From an uncultured Nostoc sp. (GTDB taxonomy: Bacteria; Cyanobacteriota; Cyanobacteriia; Cyanobacteriales; Nostocaceae), in the NCBI RefSeq assembly GCF_937863485.1, contig NZ_CALMFY010000017.1, positions 1 to 36,219 on the forward strand: a stretch of DNA of 36,219 bases, written 5' to 3'. Shown one piece after another: positions 9,772 to 17,854 of the stretch. A program made the translations under genes and the position numbers. The notes under the pieces were generated by a model. The model saw only the letters and a program-made list of their open reading frames with translations, made no database searches and had not been told where the DNA came from. How positions within the stretch are numbered: position 1 is the stretch's first letter; every line of letters starts with the position of its first letter.

Positions 9772-9875
9772 GTAGAGATTAAATATACTTAACTATATTT
9801 TAGAAAAATTATTCCTAGTCAAAACTCTGGTAGTGTAGTATTATCAAAAATGCATCATCCGCAAAGCCTTGTCTT

Positions 9876-10256
9876 ATGCCTAGTGTTGAACCCGACATAA
9901 ATCGAGAGGATCGTATTCAAACAGAGATAATTGTAGATGCTGAAGACAAAGAAGACCGGGCCATGGGTTGGTACTACTACCTGGAAGAGGCTCTGAATTT
10001 TCCCTTTCTGGCTAAATGGACTAAGAAGGGACGCAAATCAGCTGCTACCGAGGAGAAACAAGTAGAAGTGCTGGGAATGGCCCCAGATGATGAGTGCTTA
10101 AAAGATATGTTTGTAGAAGTTGCTTACATTAATGGTAAGGATGAAGATGTATATTCTGCAAAGTTATCTGAAATAGCAGCCATTGATGCTGACAGCGAGA
10201 CTCAAGAAGCGATCGCAGACTGGCTCTATTGGATTGCCAGAGGTTATAAGTTTTAA
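9876..10256 (+). CDS. CcbP-like calcium-binding domain protein
   Basis: 126-residue acidic cytosolic protein. The segment RIQTEIIVDAEDKEDRAMGW and the following YYYLEEALNFPFLAKW match the calcium-binding CcbP family (Pfam Calci_bind_CcbP), as I recall it. The founding Anabaena CcbP sequesters Ca2+ and restrains heterocyst formation. The C-terminal half is strongly acidic (DDECLKD, NGKDEDVY, DADSETQEAIADW), typical for this group. Whether this member is the CcbP ortholog or a longer paralog cannot be decided from sequence alone. It converges with the broken acetyltransferase, with only three bases between the two stop codons. Confidence 0.78.
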   Translation: MPSVEPDINREDRIQTEIIVDAEDKEDRAMGWYYYLEEALNFPFLAKWTKKGRKSAATEEKQVEVLGMAPDDECLKDMFVEVAYINGKDEDVYSAKLSEIAAIDADSETQEAIADWLYWIARGYKF

Positions 10257-10259
10257 ATT

Positions 10260-10820
10260 CTAGGATAAATACCGAATGACGCGGCAAGGATTGCCAGCAG
10301 CTACAACATTCTCAGGTATATCTTTGACAACTACACTGCCAGCACCAATGGTTGTGTTATCACCAATAGTTACACCCGGACAAATAATTACGCTGCCACC
10401 AATTCAGACATTATTACCAATGTTAATTGGGGCAGCTAATTCTCTACCAGAAAGCCGAATTTCTGGCTCTGTAGGGTGATAAGCAGTATAAATTTGTACA
10501 TAAGGAGCGCATAAGACATTTTCACCAATATGAACTGTATTACAGTCTAAAATTACACAGCCATAGTTCATATAAAATCTGTCGCCAGCGAAAATATTAC
10601 TACCATAGTCACAATGAAAGGGTGGCACAATTGATGCTTTGTGACCGATCTTTCCAAATAATTCTTGCAAAATTTGCTGTCGTTGCTCTTGCTGTTCTTC
10701 TGTTGTGGAATTATATCTTCGCAACAGACGATTAGCTCGCTTATTTTCGGCAGCCAATTCTGAATCTTCTGCCAAATATAATTCGCCTGCGAGCATTTTC
10801 TGTTTTTCGGTTTTTTCCAT
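10260..10820 (-). pseudogene. Maltose/galactoside-type sugar O-acetyltransferase with one internal stop
   Basis: Left-handed beta-helix acetyltransferase that transfers acetyl from acetyl-CoA to sugars. The first 138 codons (MEKTEKQKMLAGELYLAEDS to APINIGNNV) are intact. A TGA at 10404-10406 then stands where the family has Trp. The same frame continues with the remaining hexapeptide repeats ([40 protein letters not shown]) to a TAG at 10260-10262. Read through, the protein is 186 residues, the normal family length. The catalytic His lies in TAYHPTEPE. A single G-to-A change would account for the break, so this is a very young pseudogene or a sequence error. The truncated product lacks the last hexapeptide coils. 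Confidence 0.9.
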
Positions 10821-10965
10821 AACAGACTTATGGGGCTTCTCGGTTGTATGCGATACACATTAGTCGCGGCTAGAGTAGCATATTCCATCCACATGAAAAC
10901 CGCCATAAATCAAAATTCCACAGATGATAGCGCTTCTGGTTTGGATGCAATACACGACGATAGAC

Positions 10966-11184
10966 GGTAGGGGTACAGCAATGCTCATTGGTGTCAACTT
11001 AAGGTGAAAGCCTGCCGAGAAAAGCTTTTAGAGATGCCTCGTTCCTGGGAATGCCTAATGAGAGGCTCCGCCTCAAGACTAGCGGCACCGCAATGAAAGA
11101 GCGTTTCCAGCCAGAAGCTGGAAACGAGCTTTTAAAAGGGTTTACGCTTAAGTTGACACGCATGAGCAATGCTGTGCCCTTACG
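10966..11184. mobile_element. MITE with ~45-bp terminal inverted repeats
   Basis: A 219-bp element with no transposase. The left end (GGTAGGGGTACAG ... GTGTCAACTTAA) and the inverted right end (CGTAAGGGCACAG ... GTGTCAACTTAA) match over most of about 45 bases. Inside is a second hairpin, 11100-11128 (GCGTTTCCAGC and GCTGGAAACG). The same end motif GGTGTCAACTTA appears at 26119-26130 and inverted near 26702-26713. The remainder of the spacer 10821-11270 shows nothing else. An open frame from 11051 is a by-product of the element. Confidence 0.85.
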
Positions 11185-11270
11185 ATCACCTGTATTTGTC
11201 GCAAGCGAGAACTGCTATAGTTGTAAAGAAAATCAGAGTAATTGATGGAAGTGGCAGCAGAAAGGACTAA

Positions 11271-12554
11271 TTAACTAAATATGGCATAAGTAGCTTTTCC
11301 CTGCCGTTTAGCTCGGTACATAGCAATATCAGCATCCCGTAAGATATTTGCAGGTTCCTCATAATTACTAAAATTCCAAGTAATACCAATGCTAGCTGTA
11401 GTAGATAATTGACATCCATTCAAGTTAAGTGGCAATCGTAAGGAGTCTTGAATACGTTTGGCAGCATTGGTGGCGTCGGTAATGTCTTTAATATCCTCTA
11501 AAAGAACAGTAAACTCGTCACCACCAAATCGTGCTACAGTATCGCCACCGCGTAAACACGACTCTAAGCGTCGAGCGATCACTACTAAAAAATCATCCCC
11601 TATTCCATGCCCAAAGCGATCATTAATCTCCTTGAAGGCATCTAAATCCAAAAATAAAACTGCAAAATAATAATCGCTTTTGCGTTTGCTACGTTCAATT
11701 GCTTGTCTGAGCCTATCTACGAATAAAACACGATTCGGTAATCCTGTCAGCCCATCATAAAACGCATTGCGGATCAGTTGCGCCTCTGTCTGCTTGCGTT
11801 TGGTAATGTCTTGAAAAACCAAAACCGCGCCAGTAATATTGCCATTTTGATCGCGGATGGGTGCAACATTATCTTCAATCGCTATTTCTTTGCCATCTTT
11901 GGTAATCAGTGTACAGTTTTCTGGGAGATTCAAAACTTCACCTGTTTCGATTACATATCTGGCTAAATTTTCAATTGTTTCTCCTACATCTTTGTCAACT
12001 AAGTTAACGACTTCTACTAAATCTTTACCGAACACTTCACTTTGCTTCCAGCCAGTGATTAGTTCTGCTATGGGATTCATCATTTGAATACAACCATTTG
12101 CATCTGTCACAATCACTGCACAGCCCATACTGTTAATAATTGCCACTAGTCTCTGTTTTTCTTCGTATAATATGTTTTTGCTCTGATGTTTGTGCAGAGC
12201 CATTTCAATCGCAAAATGTAAATCACTTTCAAGAAATGGTTTGATTATGTAGCTAAAAGGCTCACTTAGCTGATTCTTATGTAATGTTTTATATTCTGAA
12301 TCCTCTGTTAGATACACTACAGGCACATGGAAGTGATTCTGGATAATATCCGCTACGTGTACACCGTGAACTTCCCCAGCTAGGCAGATATCAATTAATA
12401 CTAAATGGGGAGCAGTTTCTGCTACCTTTTTTATTGCATCTTCACCAGACTTATTTATTTCTGAAACAGAATAACCCAGTTTTTGTAAACTTTTTCTAAT
12501 ATTTGAGGCTAAAATTTTTTCATCCTCAACAACTAGGATTTTGTGGGCTAACAT
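11271..12554 (-). CDS. Response regulator with PAS and GGDEF domains (diguanylate cyclase)
   Basis: 427 residues. The receiver domain (4-122) has acidic pocket E10/D11, phosphoacceptor Asp55 and Lys105. A PAS sensor domain (about 134-250) ends in VFQDITKRKQTE. The GGDEF domain (260-425) has an intact active site, GGDEF 344-348, and the inhibitory I-site RGGD at 335-338, exactly five residues upstream. It should make cyclic-di-GMP in response to phosphorylation and a PAS signal, with product inhibition. No histidine kinase lies next to it. The start overlaps the first of three TAACATGTTA palindromes, which suggests transcriptional or start-site control. Confidence 0.95.
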   Translation of the reverse strand: MLAHKILVVEDEKILASNIRKSLQKLGYSVSEINKSGEDAIKKVAETAPHLVLIDICLAGEVHGVHVADIIQNHFHVPVVYLTEDSEYKTLHKNQLSEPFSYIIKPFLESDLHFAIEMALHKHQSKNILYEEKQRLVAIINSMGCAVIVTDANGCIQMMNPIAELITGWKQSEVFGKDLVEVVNLVDKDVGETIENLARYVIETGEVLNLPENCTLITKDGKEIAIEDNVAPIRDQNGNITGAVLVFQDITKRKQTEAQLIRNAFYDGLTGLPNRVLFVDRLRQAIERSKRKSDYYFAVLFLDLDAFKEINDRFGHGIGDDFLVVIARRLESCLRGGDTVARFGGDEFTVLLEDIKDITDATNAAKRIQDSLRLPLNLNGCQLSTTASIGITWNFSNYEEPANILRDADIAMYRAKRQGKATYAIFS

Positions 12555-12558
12555 GTTA
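12549..12558. promoter_or_regulatory. Palindrome TAACATGTTA, copy 1 (over the start codon)
   Basis: Perfect 10-bp palindrome covering the ATG of the REC-PAS-GGDEF gene. Two more copies lie upstream of that gene. Candidate operator by inference only. Confidence 0.5.
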
Positions 12559-12679
12559 CAATAACCTGTTTGCTAAGGTTCAGATTTGTGTTGTCAGTGT
12601 CAACTCGATCTAAAATTTATTATCTTATCATAAACAATCTGCAACTACCTGTCTTCATAGAAATACTGACTAATGAGCA

Positions 12680-12693
12680 AATAACATGTTATT
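12680..12693. promoter_or_regulatory. Palindrome AATAACATGTTATT, copy 2
   Basis: Perfect 14-bp palindrome containing TAACATGTTA, about 126 bp upstream of the diguanylate cyclase start codon. Confidence 0.5.
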
Positions 12694-12750
12694 AAATTAC
12701 CATAATTTCTATGCTTGTCAAAGCTAATTCTAATCACTCCAAGCGCTAAA

Positions 12751-12760
12751 TAACATGTTA
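12751..12760. promoter_or_regulatory. Palindrome TAACATGTTA, copy 3
   Basis: Third perfect copy, 69 bp beyond copy 2. Like copy 2 it is preceded by AAA (AAATAACATGTTA). Confidence 0.5.
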
Positions 12761-13152
12761 CTAACATCACGTATAAATTATTATATAATTATCAGTAATT
12801 GTAAAGTGATTTTCAAAAATATGCAATAGCTTTTCTTTAAAAAAGTATAAATACTCTATTTAGTCTTTATGTAAAAATTAATCAATAATAAAACTTTATA
12901 AAATTACAGTATATTATTTTTATGTAAGTTAAGAAAAATTATCTACTGTGTTTTATATAATATTCATTCCCTAAATTACTACTAAAAATTAATCATTATC
13001 TACACTTGAAGAGTTTAATACTGCTTTGTCTACAAATAGTTTTTGTCTCAACCTGGGTCTAAATTACAGTCTGAAACTATCTTAAATTTTGAATAGTAGG
13101 TGAAATGGTGTTACTTAGAAATATTTATTGCTTTTGGTTAATACTTAATCAC

Positions 13153-13213
13153 AAATCCTGTGATCTGAAAATATGCAAGTTAAATGCTCATCAGCAGATC
13201 ACAGGATTTTTTA
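13153..13213 (+). terminator. Strong terminator-like hairpin without an upstream gene
   Basis: A perfect 15-bp stem (AAATCCTGTGATCTG at 13153-13167 and its complement at 13195-13209) with a 27-base loop, followed by TTTAGTTTTTT on the plus strand. The nearest plus-strand protein gene upstream is about 2.9 kb away, so it may terminate a non-coding RNA. Confidence 0.6.
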
Positions 13214-13469
13214 GTTTTTTGATAATGAGCGGGTGCTGGGGGTAATCGTAGGAAAGATTCTCTTCGTGAGATACTTCTACAATCCACGTAAGTAAGTTGG
13301 CGTTAAAAAATCAAGCTATGTAAGGAAATGTAAAATCAGCGAATAGCTAAAAAATTCGTCATTCCACAGTTTTTACAAAACTAAATATACATGGATTTTA
13401 TCGTGCCGACTTATTTAAACCCCCTTTGTTTGCTGGCTTATAAATATTTAAAAAAACACGTTTTGTGCT

Positions 13470-13838
13470 TTAGAGATTAGACTTACTTTTAGTTAGTTCA
13501 ATGCTAATTTTGCCACTAAAGTCTGGAATAGGTGCAGCAGGTTTACTTAGAGTGACTTGAACTTGTGTTACACGATCGCATTCTTGGAGAATAGAATCTG
13601 CGATCGTTGTTACTAATTTCTCTATCAAAGCAAATTTAGACGTTTTGACCAGATGTTGTATCAAGCTAATGACGCTGCGATAATCTAAAGTGTCTTCGAT
13701 CGCGTCAGTCTTGGCTGCTGTGGAGATATCCAACCATAACTTTACATCCACCTCAAACCATTGTCCTAGCACCTTTTCTTCTGGCAGATACCCAGTGTAG
13801 CCATAGCAGCGAATTCCTGTTAAATGAATGCAGTCCAT
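13470..13838 (-). CDS. folB: Dihydroneopterin aldolase
   Basis: Converts 7,8-dihydroneopterin to 6-hydroxymethyl-dihydropterin and glycolaldehyde in folate synthesis. At 122 residues it is full length. Family motifs are GIRCYGYTGYLPEEKVLGQ at the N-terminus, DYRSVISLI in the middle with IEKLVTTIAD, and the pterin-site region VTLSKPAAPIPDFSG with the conserved lysine. It is a single gene on the minus strand; no other folate gene is adjacent. Confidence 0.95.
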   Translation of the reverse strand: MDCIHLTGIRCYGYTGYLPEEKVLGQWFEVDVKLWLDISTAAKTDAIEDTLDYRSVISLIQHLVKTSKFALIEKLVTTIADSILQECDRVTQVQVTLSKPAAPIPDFSGKISIELTKSKSNL

Positions 13839-14203
13839 AAAAGTTTGAGAGCAAATTGTGGATTTTGTAGAAAGTGGAGCAAGTTTGTTTGGAGATTTTC
13901 TTTCTCACAAACTCGCGTAGCAGTGTTGGAAAACCTGACTTCCATTCCTCTCCCCTTTTAAGGGAGAGGCTTTGAATTCTCTCCTAACCCTACAAGGATT
14001 GGGGGCTGGGGGGTTAGGTTTGGCGTTGGCTTTTCCAAATGACCTGAATTGTCAGGCTTGTAACCCACCTTTAGGTCAAGCTGCTTTGGAAGTTCCGAGG
14101 TTCGGCTTCCCTCCTTCGGTCTTCTGTTTGCTCAATTTTCTCAGATGGATTTTAAATTGAATTTCCCTAGACAAAATCTAAAATTTCAGATTGTTTTATA
14201 ACT
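13839..14203. other. Spacer with dispersed repeat
   Basis: A small hairpin at 13947-13969 (CCTCTCCC and GGGAGAGG) is part of a common CT-rich repeat followed by CTCTCCTAACCC and GGGGGCTGGGG. A related repeat with its own hairpin is at 33869-33894. The open frame over 13972-14160 is built on this repeat and is not credible. The last part should carry the menD promoter. Confidence 0.6.
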
Positions 14204-15958
14204 ATGTTTGATTTAATGCCGATCGCTTATAAGAATGTTAATCAACTTTGGGCTTATATCTTAACAGAGACGCTAAAGCGGTTGGGATTGACTTGTGCCA
14301 TCATTTGTCCTGGATCACGCTCTACACCCTTAGCAGTCGCCTTTGCTCAACAAGTACCTGAGATTGAAGCGATTTCCATTCTCGATGAACGTTCCGCCGC
14401 CTTTTTTGCTTTGGGACAAGCTCAAGCAACCGGACGCCCTGTGGTACTAGTTTGCACCTCTGGGACAGCAGGAGCAAATTTTTATTCAGCAGTAATTGAA
14501 GCCTCATATAGTCGCGTACCACTGTTGGTGTTAACTACCGATAGACCGCCAGAATTGCGAGATTGTCACTCTGGGCAAACTGTAGATCAATTGAGATTAT
14601 ATGGAAACTACCCAAATTGGCAAACAGAGTTAGCCTTACCCTCCGCTGATCTGGGAATGCTAGCTTACCTGCGACAAATGGTAATTCATAGCTGGGAAAG
14701 GGCGCAAACTCCTACGAAGGGGCCAGTACATTTGAATATTCCCTTTCGCGATCCTTTAGCGCCTGTTCCTGATGGAACTGACTTGAGTTATTTGCAATCA
14801 CAGTTTCAACCAGAAGACTTCTTCGCAGGAATAGCAAACCCATTCTCTATGCCCCATGCCCCATTCCCTATTCCCAAAGAATGGAAGGAATGCGATCGCG
14901 GTATTATTATCGCAGGTGTTGCCCAACCACAGCAACCAGAGGAATATTGTAGAGCGATCGCGCAACTTTCCCAAACTCTCAAATGGCCTGTGCTAGCTGA
15001 GGGACTCTCCCCAGTCAGAAATTATGCCGAACTCAACCCTTATTTGATTTCCACCTATGACCTGATTTTGCGAAATCAGCAACTAGCAAAGCAGTTAGCG
15101 CCTGAAATGGTGATTCAGGTGGGTGAAATGCCTACAAGTAAAGAACTGCGTACCTGGATAGATACAACCCAACCACGACGCTGGATAATTGACCCCAGTG
15201 ACCAAAACCTCGACCCTTTGCACGGGAGGACGACGCATTTACGGATATCTGTAGAAGACATAAAGGCAGAGGAGAGAAATTTATCTTTTTCCTCAGACTA
15301 TGTGCATAAATGGTGTGATGCAGAAGCTAAAGTCAGGTTAGCTGTTGACCAGACGATGGGGAAAATAGATGAAATCATTGAGAGTAAAGCAGCTTGGTTA
15401 ATTTCTCAGATTTTACCGCCCGGAACGCCTCTGTTTATTGCCAATAGTATGCCTGTGCGGGATGTGGAGTATTTCTGGAAACCGAATAATTTAGGAGTGC
15501 GATCGCACTTTAACCGGGGTGCAAATGGCATCGATGGCACATTATCCACAGCTTTAGGAATTGCCCATCGCCAGCAAAGTAGTGTGATGTTAACGGGAGA
15601 TTTGGCTCTGTTACATGACACCAATGGTTTTTTAATCCGCAATAAGTTTGTCGGACATCTGACGATTGTGTTAATCAACAACAATGGCGGGGGAATTTTT
15701 GAAATGTTACCCATTGCCAAGTTTGACCCGCCATTTGAAGAGTTTTTTGGCACTCCCCAAGATATTGATTTCGCTCAGTTGTGTGCTACTTATAATGTAG
15801 AGCATGAATTGATTACTTCTTGGCAACAGTTGCAGCAAAGATTAAACCCGCTCCCAACTCAGGGAGTTCGGGTTTTGGAGTTGCAGACAAATCGTAAAGC
15901 TGATGCCAAGTGGCGACAGGAAAATTTAAGGAAGTTTGCCACAGATATTGGCATTTAG
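14204..15958 (+). CDS. menD: SEPHCHC synthase (phylloquinone/menaquinone pathway)
   Basis: Thiamine-diphosphate enzyme (584 aa) that joins isochorismate and 2-oxoglutarate in the route to phylloquinone, the photosystem I quinone. Visible signatures are CPGSRSTPLAVAFAQ and the conserved Glu in LDERSAAFFALG. The C-terminal ThDP domain shows SMPVRDVEYFW, RGANGIDGTLSTALG and LTGDLALLHDTNG, with metal-binding NNNGGGIFEMLP. An ATG at 14216 is an alternative start. A linker at about residues 214-226 (FSMPHAPFPIPKE) is encoded by a four-unit heptanucleotide array. menB lies 1.9 kb downstream, separated by two minus-strand genes. Confidence 0.96.
   Translation: MFDLMPIAYKNVNQLWAYILTETLKRLGLTCAIICPGSRSTPLAVAFAQQVPEIEAISILDERSAAFFALGQAQATGRPVVLVCTSGTAGANFYSAVIEASYSRVPLLVLTTDRPPELRDCHSGQTVDQLRLYGNYPNWQTELALPSADLGMLAYLRQMVIHSWERAQTPTKGPVHLNIPFRDPLAPVPDGTDLSYLQSQFQPEDFFAGIANPFSMPHAPFPIPKEWKECDRGIIIAGVAQPQQPEEYCRAIAQLSQTLKWPVLAEGLSPVRNYAELNPYLISTYDLILRNQQLAKQLAPEMVIQVGEMPTSKELRTWIDTTQPRRWIIDPSDQNLDPLHGRTTHLRISVEDIKAEERNLSFSSDYVHKWCDAEAKVRLAVDQTMGKIDEIIESKAAWLISQILPPGTPLFIANSMPVRDVEYFWKPNNLGVRSHFNRGANGIDGTLSTALGIAHRQQSSVMLTGDLALLHDTNGFLIRNKFVGHLTIVLINNNGGGIFEMLPIAKFDPPFEEFFGTPQDIDFAQLCATYNVEHELITSWQQLQQRLNPLPTQGVRVLELQTNRKADAKWRQENLRKFATDIGI
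14849..14876. repeat. STRR heptanucleotide array inside menD
   Basis: Four 7-base units in a row: ATGCCCC, ATGCCCC, ATTCCCT, ATTCCCA. They are the same class of repeat found in spacers of this genome, here translated in frame as a proline-rich linker. Confidence 0.8.
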
Positions 15959-16216
15959 GGATTGGTGATTCACAATACCAATTAGCTTCACCCAAAAGCG
16001 CAAAAAATCAAAATTCAACAATGTAACAGTTGAATTTCATATCCAATTCAATAAAACCCTTTTTCCAAGAGTAACTTGTAATATTTTATGTCCCTCTTTT
16101 TTAACATTGATGAGGAGAGGATATAACTCAAATCTACTCATAACCAAATATTCTTTAAGTAATCAAGCTATTGATTCACGTGAAAACCAAAAACTTTTTT
16201 TGGCTTGTTTCGTTCC

Positions 16217-16495
16217 TCACGTGGCAATTTTAGTAACAAAATACTTAAGATAAGCCAAATTAACGGCTTCTATATGCCCATCATCAAATTGGATATCAAC
16301 ATCATCAGTTTGAATTACCGAATTTGGAGAATCAGAACGTCTAAGAATTGTTCCAGTCCGATTAGATGGAGAAACTCTGCATCTATCACCAATATAAAAA
16401 TCTCTAGTTTGCTTGTCGGCATAGGCTACTCCTTTTGTCAAAAGGGTTATTTCTTTGCCAGAATTATCAATGGCTTTGAGAGTAATTAAAGTCAT
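16217..16495 (-). CDS. Small hypothetical protein (92 aa)
   Basis: I do not recognise this protein. From the ATG at 16495 it reads MTLITLKAIDNSGKEITLL and ends YLKYFVTKIAT. It looks like a compact beta-rich soluble domain: alternating hydrophobic strands, VAYADKQTRDFYIGDRCRVS, then VDIQFDDGHIEAVNLAYLKY. This resembles a small SH3- or Tudor-like barrel, but that is only an impression. A TTG at 16516 would add seven residues. It sits between menD and the Rpn-like gene on the opposite strand to menD. Confidence 0.55.
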   Translation of the reverse strand: MTLITLKAIDNSGKEITLLTKGVAYADKQTRDFYIGDRCRVSPSNRTGTILRRSDSPNSVIQTDDVDIQFDDGHIEAVNLAYLKYFVTKIAT

Positions 16496-16619
16496 AATTA
16501 ATTTTTTTACAAACAAAAATTAGTTATGATTATACAACAAATACATTCTTTAAACAAGGCTTTTGAATATACTCTTGCCTTATTCTCATAGCCTTTGCAT
16601 GAGATAACAATCTTAGTAA

Positions 16620-16839
16620 TCTCTTCGACCTTGTAACCACCCATCCAAGTACAGCGATCGCAATCTCAATTCCAACAACGCCAAAGCTAATGCTTCCAAA
16701 GTTCCTCAGCAATTTCACCAAATAGTCGTTTTAACAGTCGGAAAAAGAGCGATCGCACTTCTTCTTACACCGCTTCCTGATATACTCGCGTGTCTGCAAA
16801 TGCTTCTTCACTTTGGGAAACTTTATTTGTAGCCATCAT
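16620..16839 (-). pseudogene. Decayed remnant of an Rpn/DUF4351-type protein
   Basis: The minus strand from the ATG at 16839 or 16836 reads MATNKVSQSEEAFADTRVYQ then EAV and a TAA stop. The next codons, EEVRSLFFRLLKRLFGEIAE, resemble KIILRLLNRRVGNIPDAL of the intact neighbour. After a deletion and frameshifts, the DNA at about 16625-16700 aligns with the neighbour's C-terminal sequence LEALGDALLDFSILADLERW, with GGTGGTTACAAGGT exactly shared. It is a broken copy of the same family lying directly downstream of the intact gene. Confidence 0.7.
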
Positions 16840-16888
16840 TATTTTACGGAGTGCGATCGCCCTTCTCTTCTGCGTCTCTGGGTGAAAC

Positions 16889-17713
16889 TTATCCCCTTAA
16901 TTCACCTTGTAACCACCTTTCCAAATCAGCAAGAATAGAGAAATCCAACAAAGCATCACCTAAAGCTTCCAACTGTTCCACCGATAACCCTTGAATCTGG
17001 GACAGAAGCGCATCAGGAATATTACCCACGCGCCGATTTAATAGTCGTAAAATGATTTTTCTTTCTCCTTCTTCCTTCGCTTCCCGAATAGCCCGTGGTT
17101 CTTCCAGATTTAGTCCCAACATCGTTGCAATCTCCTCTCGACTTAAGGTAGAAAACTTGTAGACGATAATCGTCGTCACTAAATCAATTATCGCTTGCTC
17201 CGATTGTTGCCGTGCTTGCTCCAGCAAAAACCGCGCCCCTTCAACTGCTTCGGTTTCAGAAATCACATTTGTCAGCAACATCAAACCTAATCCCAAAGGT
17301 TGTTGTCGCAAATCCCCCAACTCATCCAGATAAACCCGGCTAACTTGACCACTTTCTAACAAAGCGCGGTGAATCGAAGAGGAAGAGGGTTCCAGGCTGC
17401 GAGAACCAAAAATTATTACTCCAAACCAGTCATCGTAACGGATAGAGTGACGGTAGAGAAACAAAAACAATTCGCTAAAGAAGCGGTGATATAAGTCTTC
17501 GTCCTTCTGAAACTGCACTTCTGCAAAAAAGACGGTTTTGGAAACTGCATTAGCGGGAGGTAAAAATACTCCATCAATCCGAAACGCGGTTTCTTTCACC
17601 TCAACCGATTCAAACTGGTAGTTTTCCGCTTCTGGGGGTGGTTCATCTACTAATTCAAACAGCAAACCGGGAAATTGCTTAAATAATTTGTAGAAGATGG
17701 TGTCACGTCGCAT
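16889..17713 (-). CDS. Rpn-family / DUF2887 putative nuclease with DUF4351 tail
   Basis: 274 residues. The N-terminal region (MRRDTIFYKLFKQFPGLLFE) and the PD-(D/E)xK-like core (FRIDGVFLPP ... VFFAEVQFQKD) match the DUF2887/Rpn group, annotated as recombination-promoting nuclease or putative transposase. A linker (EEPRAIREAKEEGERKIILR) joins it to a short C-terminal DUF4351 helical domain ending LERWLQGELRG. The acidic D and E-x-Q residues of the core are present, so it may be active. These genes multiply in Nostoc genomes. It lies between menD and menB, next to a decayed relative, and its biological role is unknown. Confidence 0.88.
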   Translation of the reverse strand: MRRDTIFYKLFKQFPGLLFELVDEPPPEAENYQFESVEVKETAFRIDGVFLPPANAVSKTVFFAEVQFQKDEDLYHRFFSELFLFLYRHSIRYDDWFGVIIFGSRSLEPSSSSIHRALLESGQVSRVYLDELGDLRQQPLGLGLMLLTNVISETEAVEGARFLLEQARQQSEQAIIDLVTTIIVYKFSTLSREEIATMLGLNLEEPRAIREAKEEGERKIILRLLNRRVGNIPDALLSQIQGLSVEQLEALGDALLDFSILADLERWLQGELRG

Positions 17714-17772
17714 TTTTATTCCTCAACACCCAGACAATTACCAGATTGTAAAGGGTTGAGACACCAATTTTA

Positions 17773-17801
17773 GCGTAGGCGTAGCCCACCGTAGGTATCG
17801 C
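17773..17801. repeat. 29-bp short dispersed repeat, copy 2
   Basis: GCGTAGGCGTAGCCCACCG and on; 25 of 29 bases match the copy at 8414-8442. It lies in the spacer ahead of menB. Confidence 0.7.
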
Positions 17802-17854
17802 TTGTCCCTAAGACCGCGATAAAATTCTCAAGCACAACAGCGCACTCCATACCA

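Larger units (their letters stand above)
12555..13152. other. AT-rich spacer before a terminator hairpin
   Basis: Apart from the palindromes there is no coding sequence that I can support. Composition is very AT-rich from 12770 to 13130. Because a terminator follows at 13153-13213 with no gene ahead of it, a small non-coding transcript could arise here, but no RNA family is recognisable. Confidence 0.5.

Noticed and set aside
10276..10479. Plus-strand 67-codon frame
   Set aside because: Shadow of the acetyltransferase hexapeptide repeats on the other strand.
13972..14160. 62-codon open frame ahead of menD
   Set aside because: Built from the CTCTCCTAACCC / GGGGGCTGGGG dispersed repeat; no protein-like pattern.
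16205..16489. Plus-strand 94-codon frame
   Set aside because: Antisense to the 92-residue hypothetical protein, which has the better composition.
16530..16721. 63-codon minus-strand frame as a gene
   Set aside because: It is an out-of-frame reading of the decayed DUF4351 remnant.
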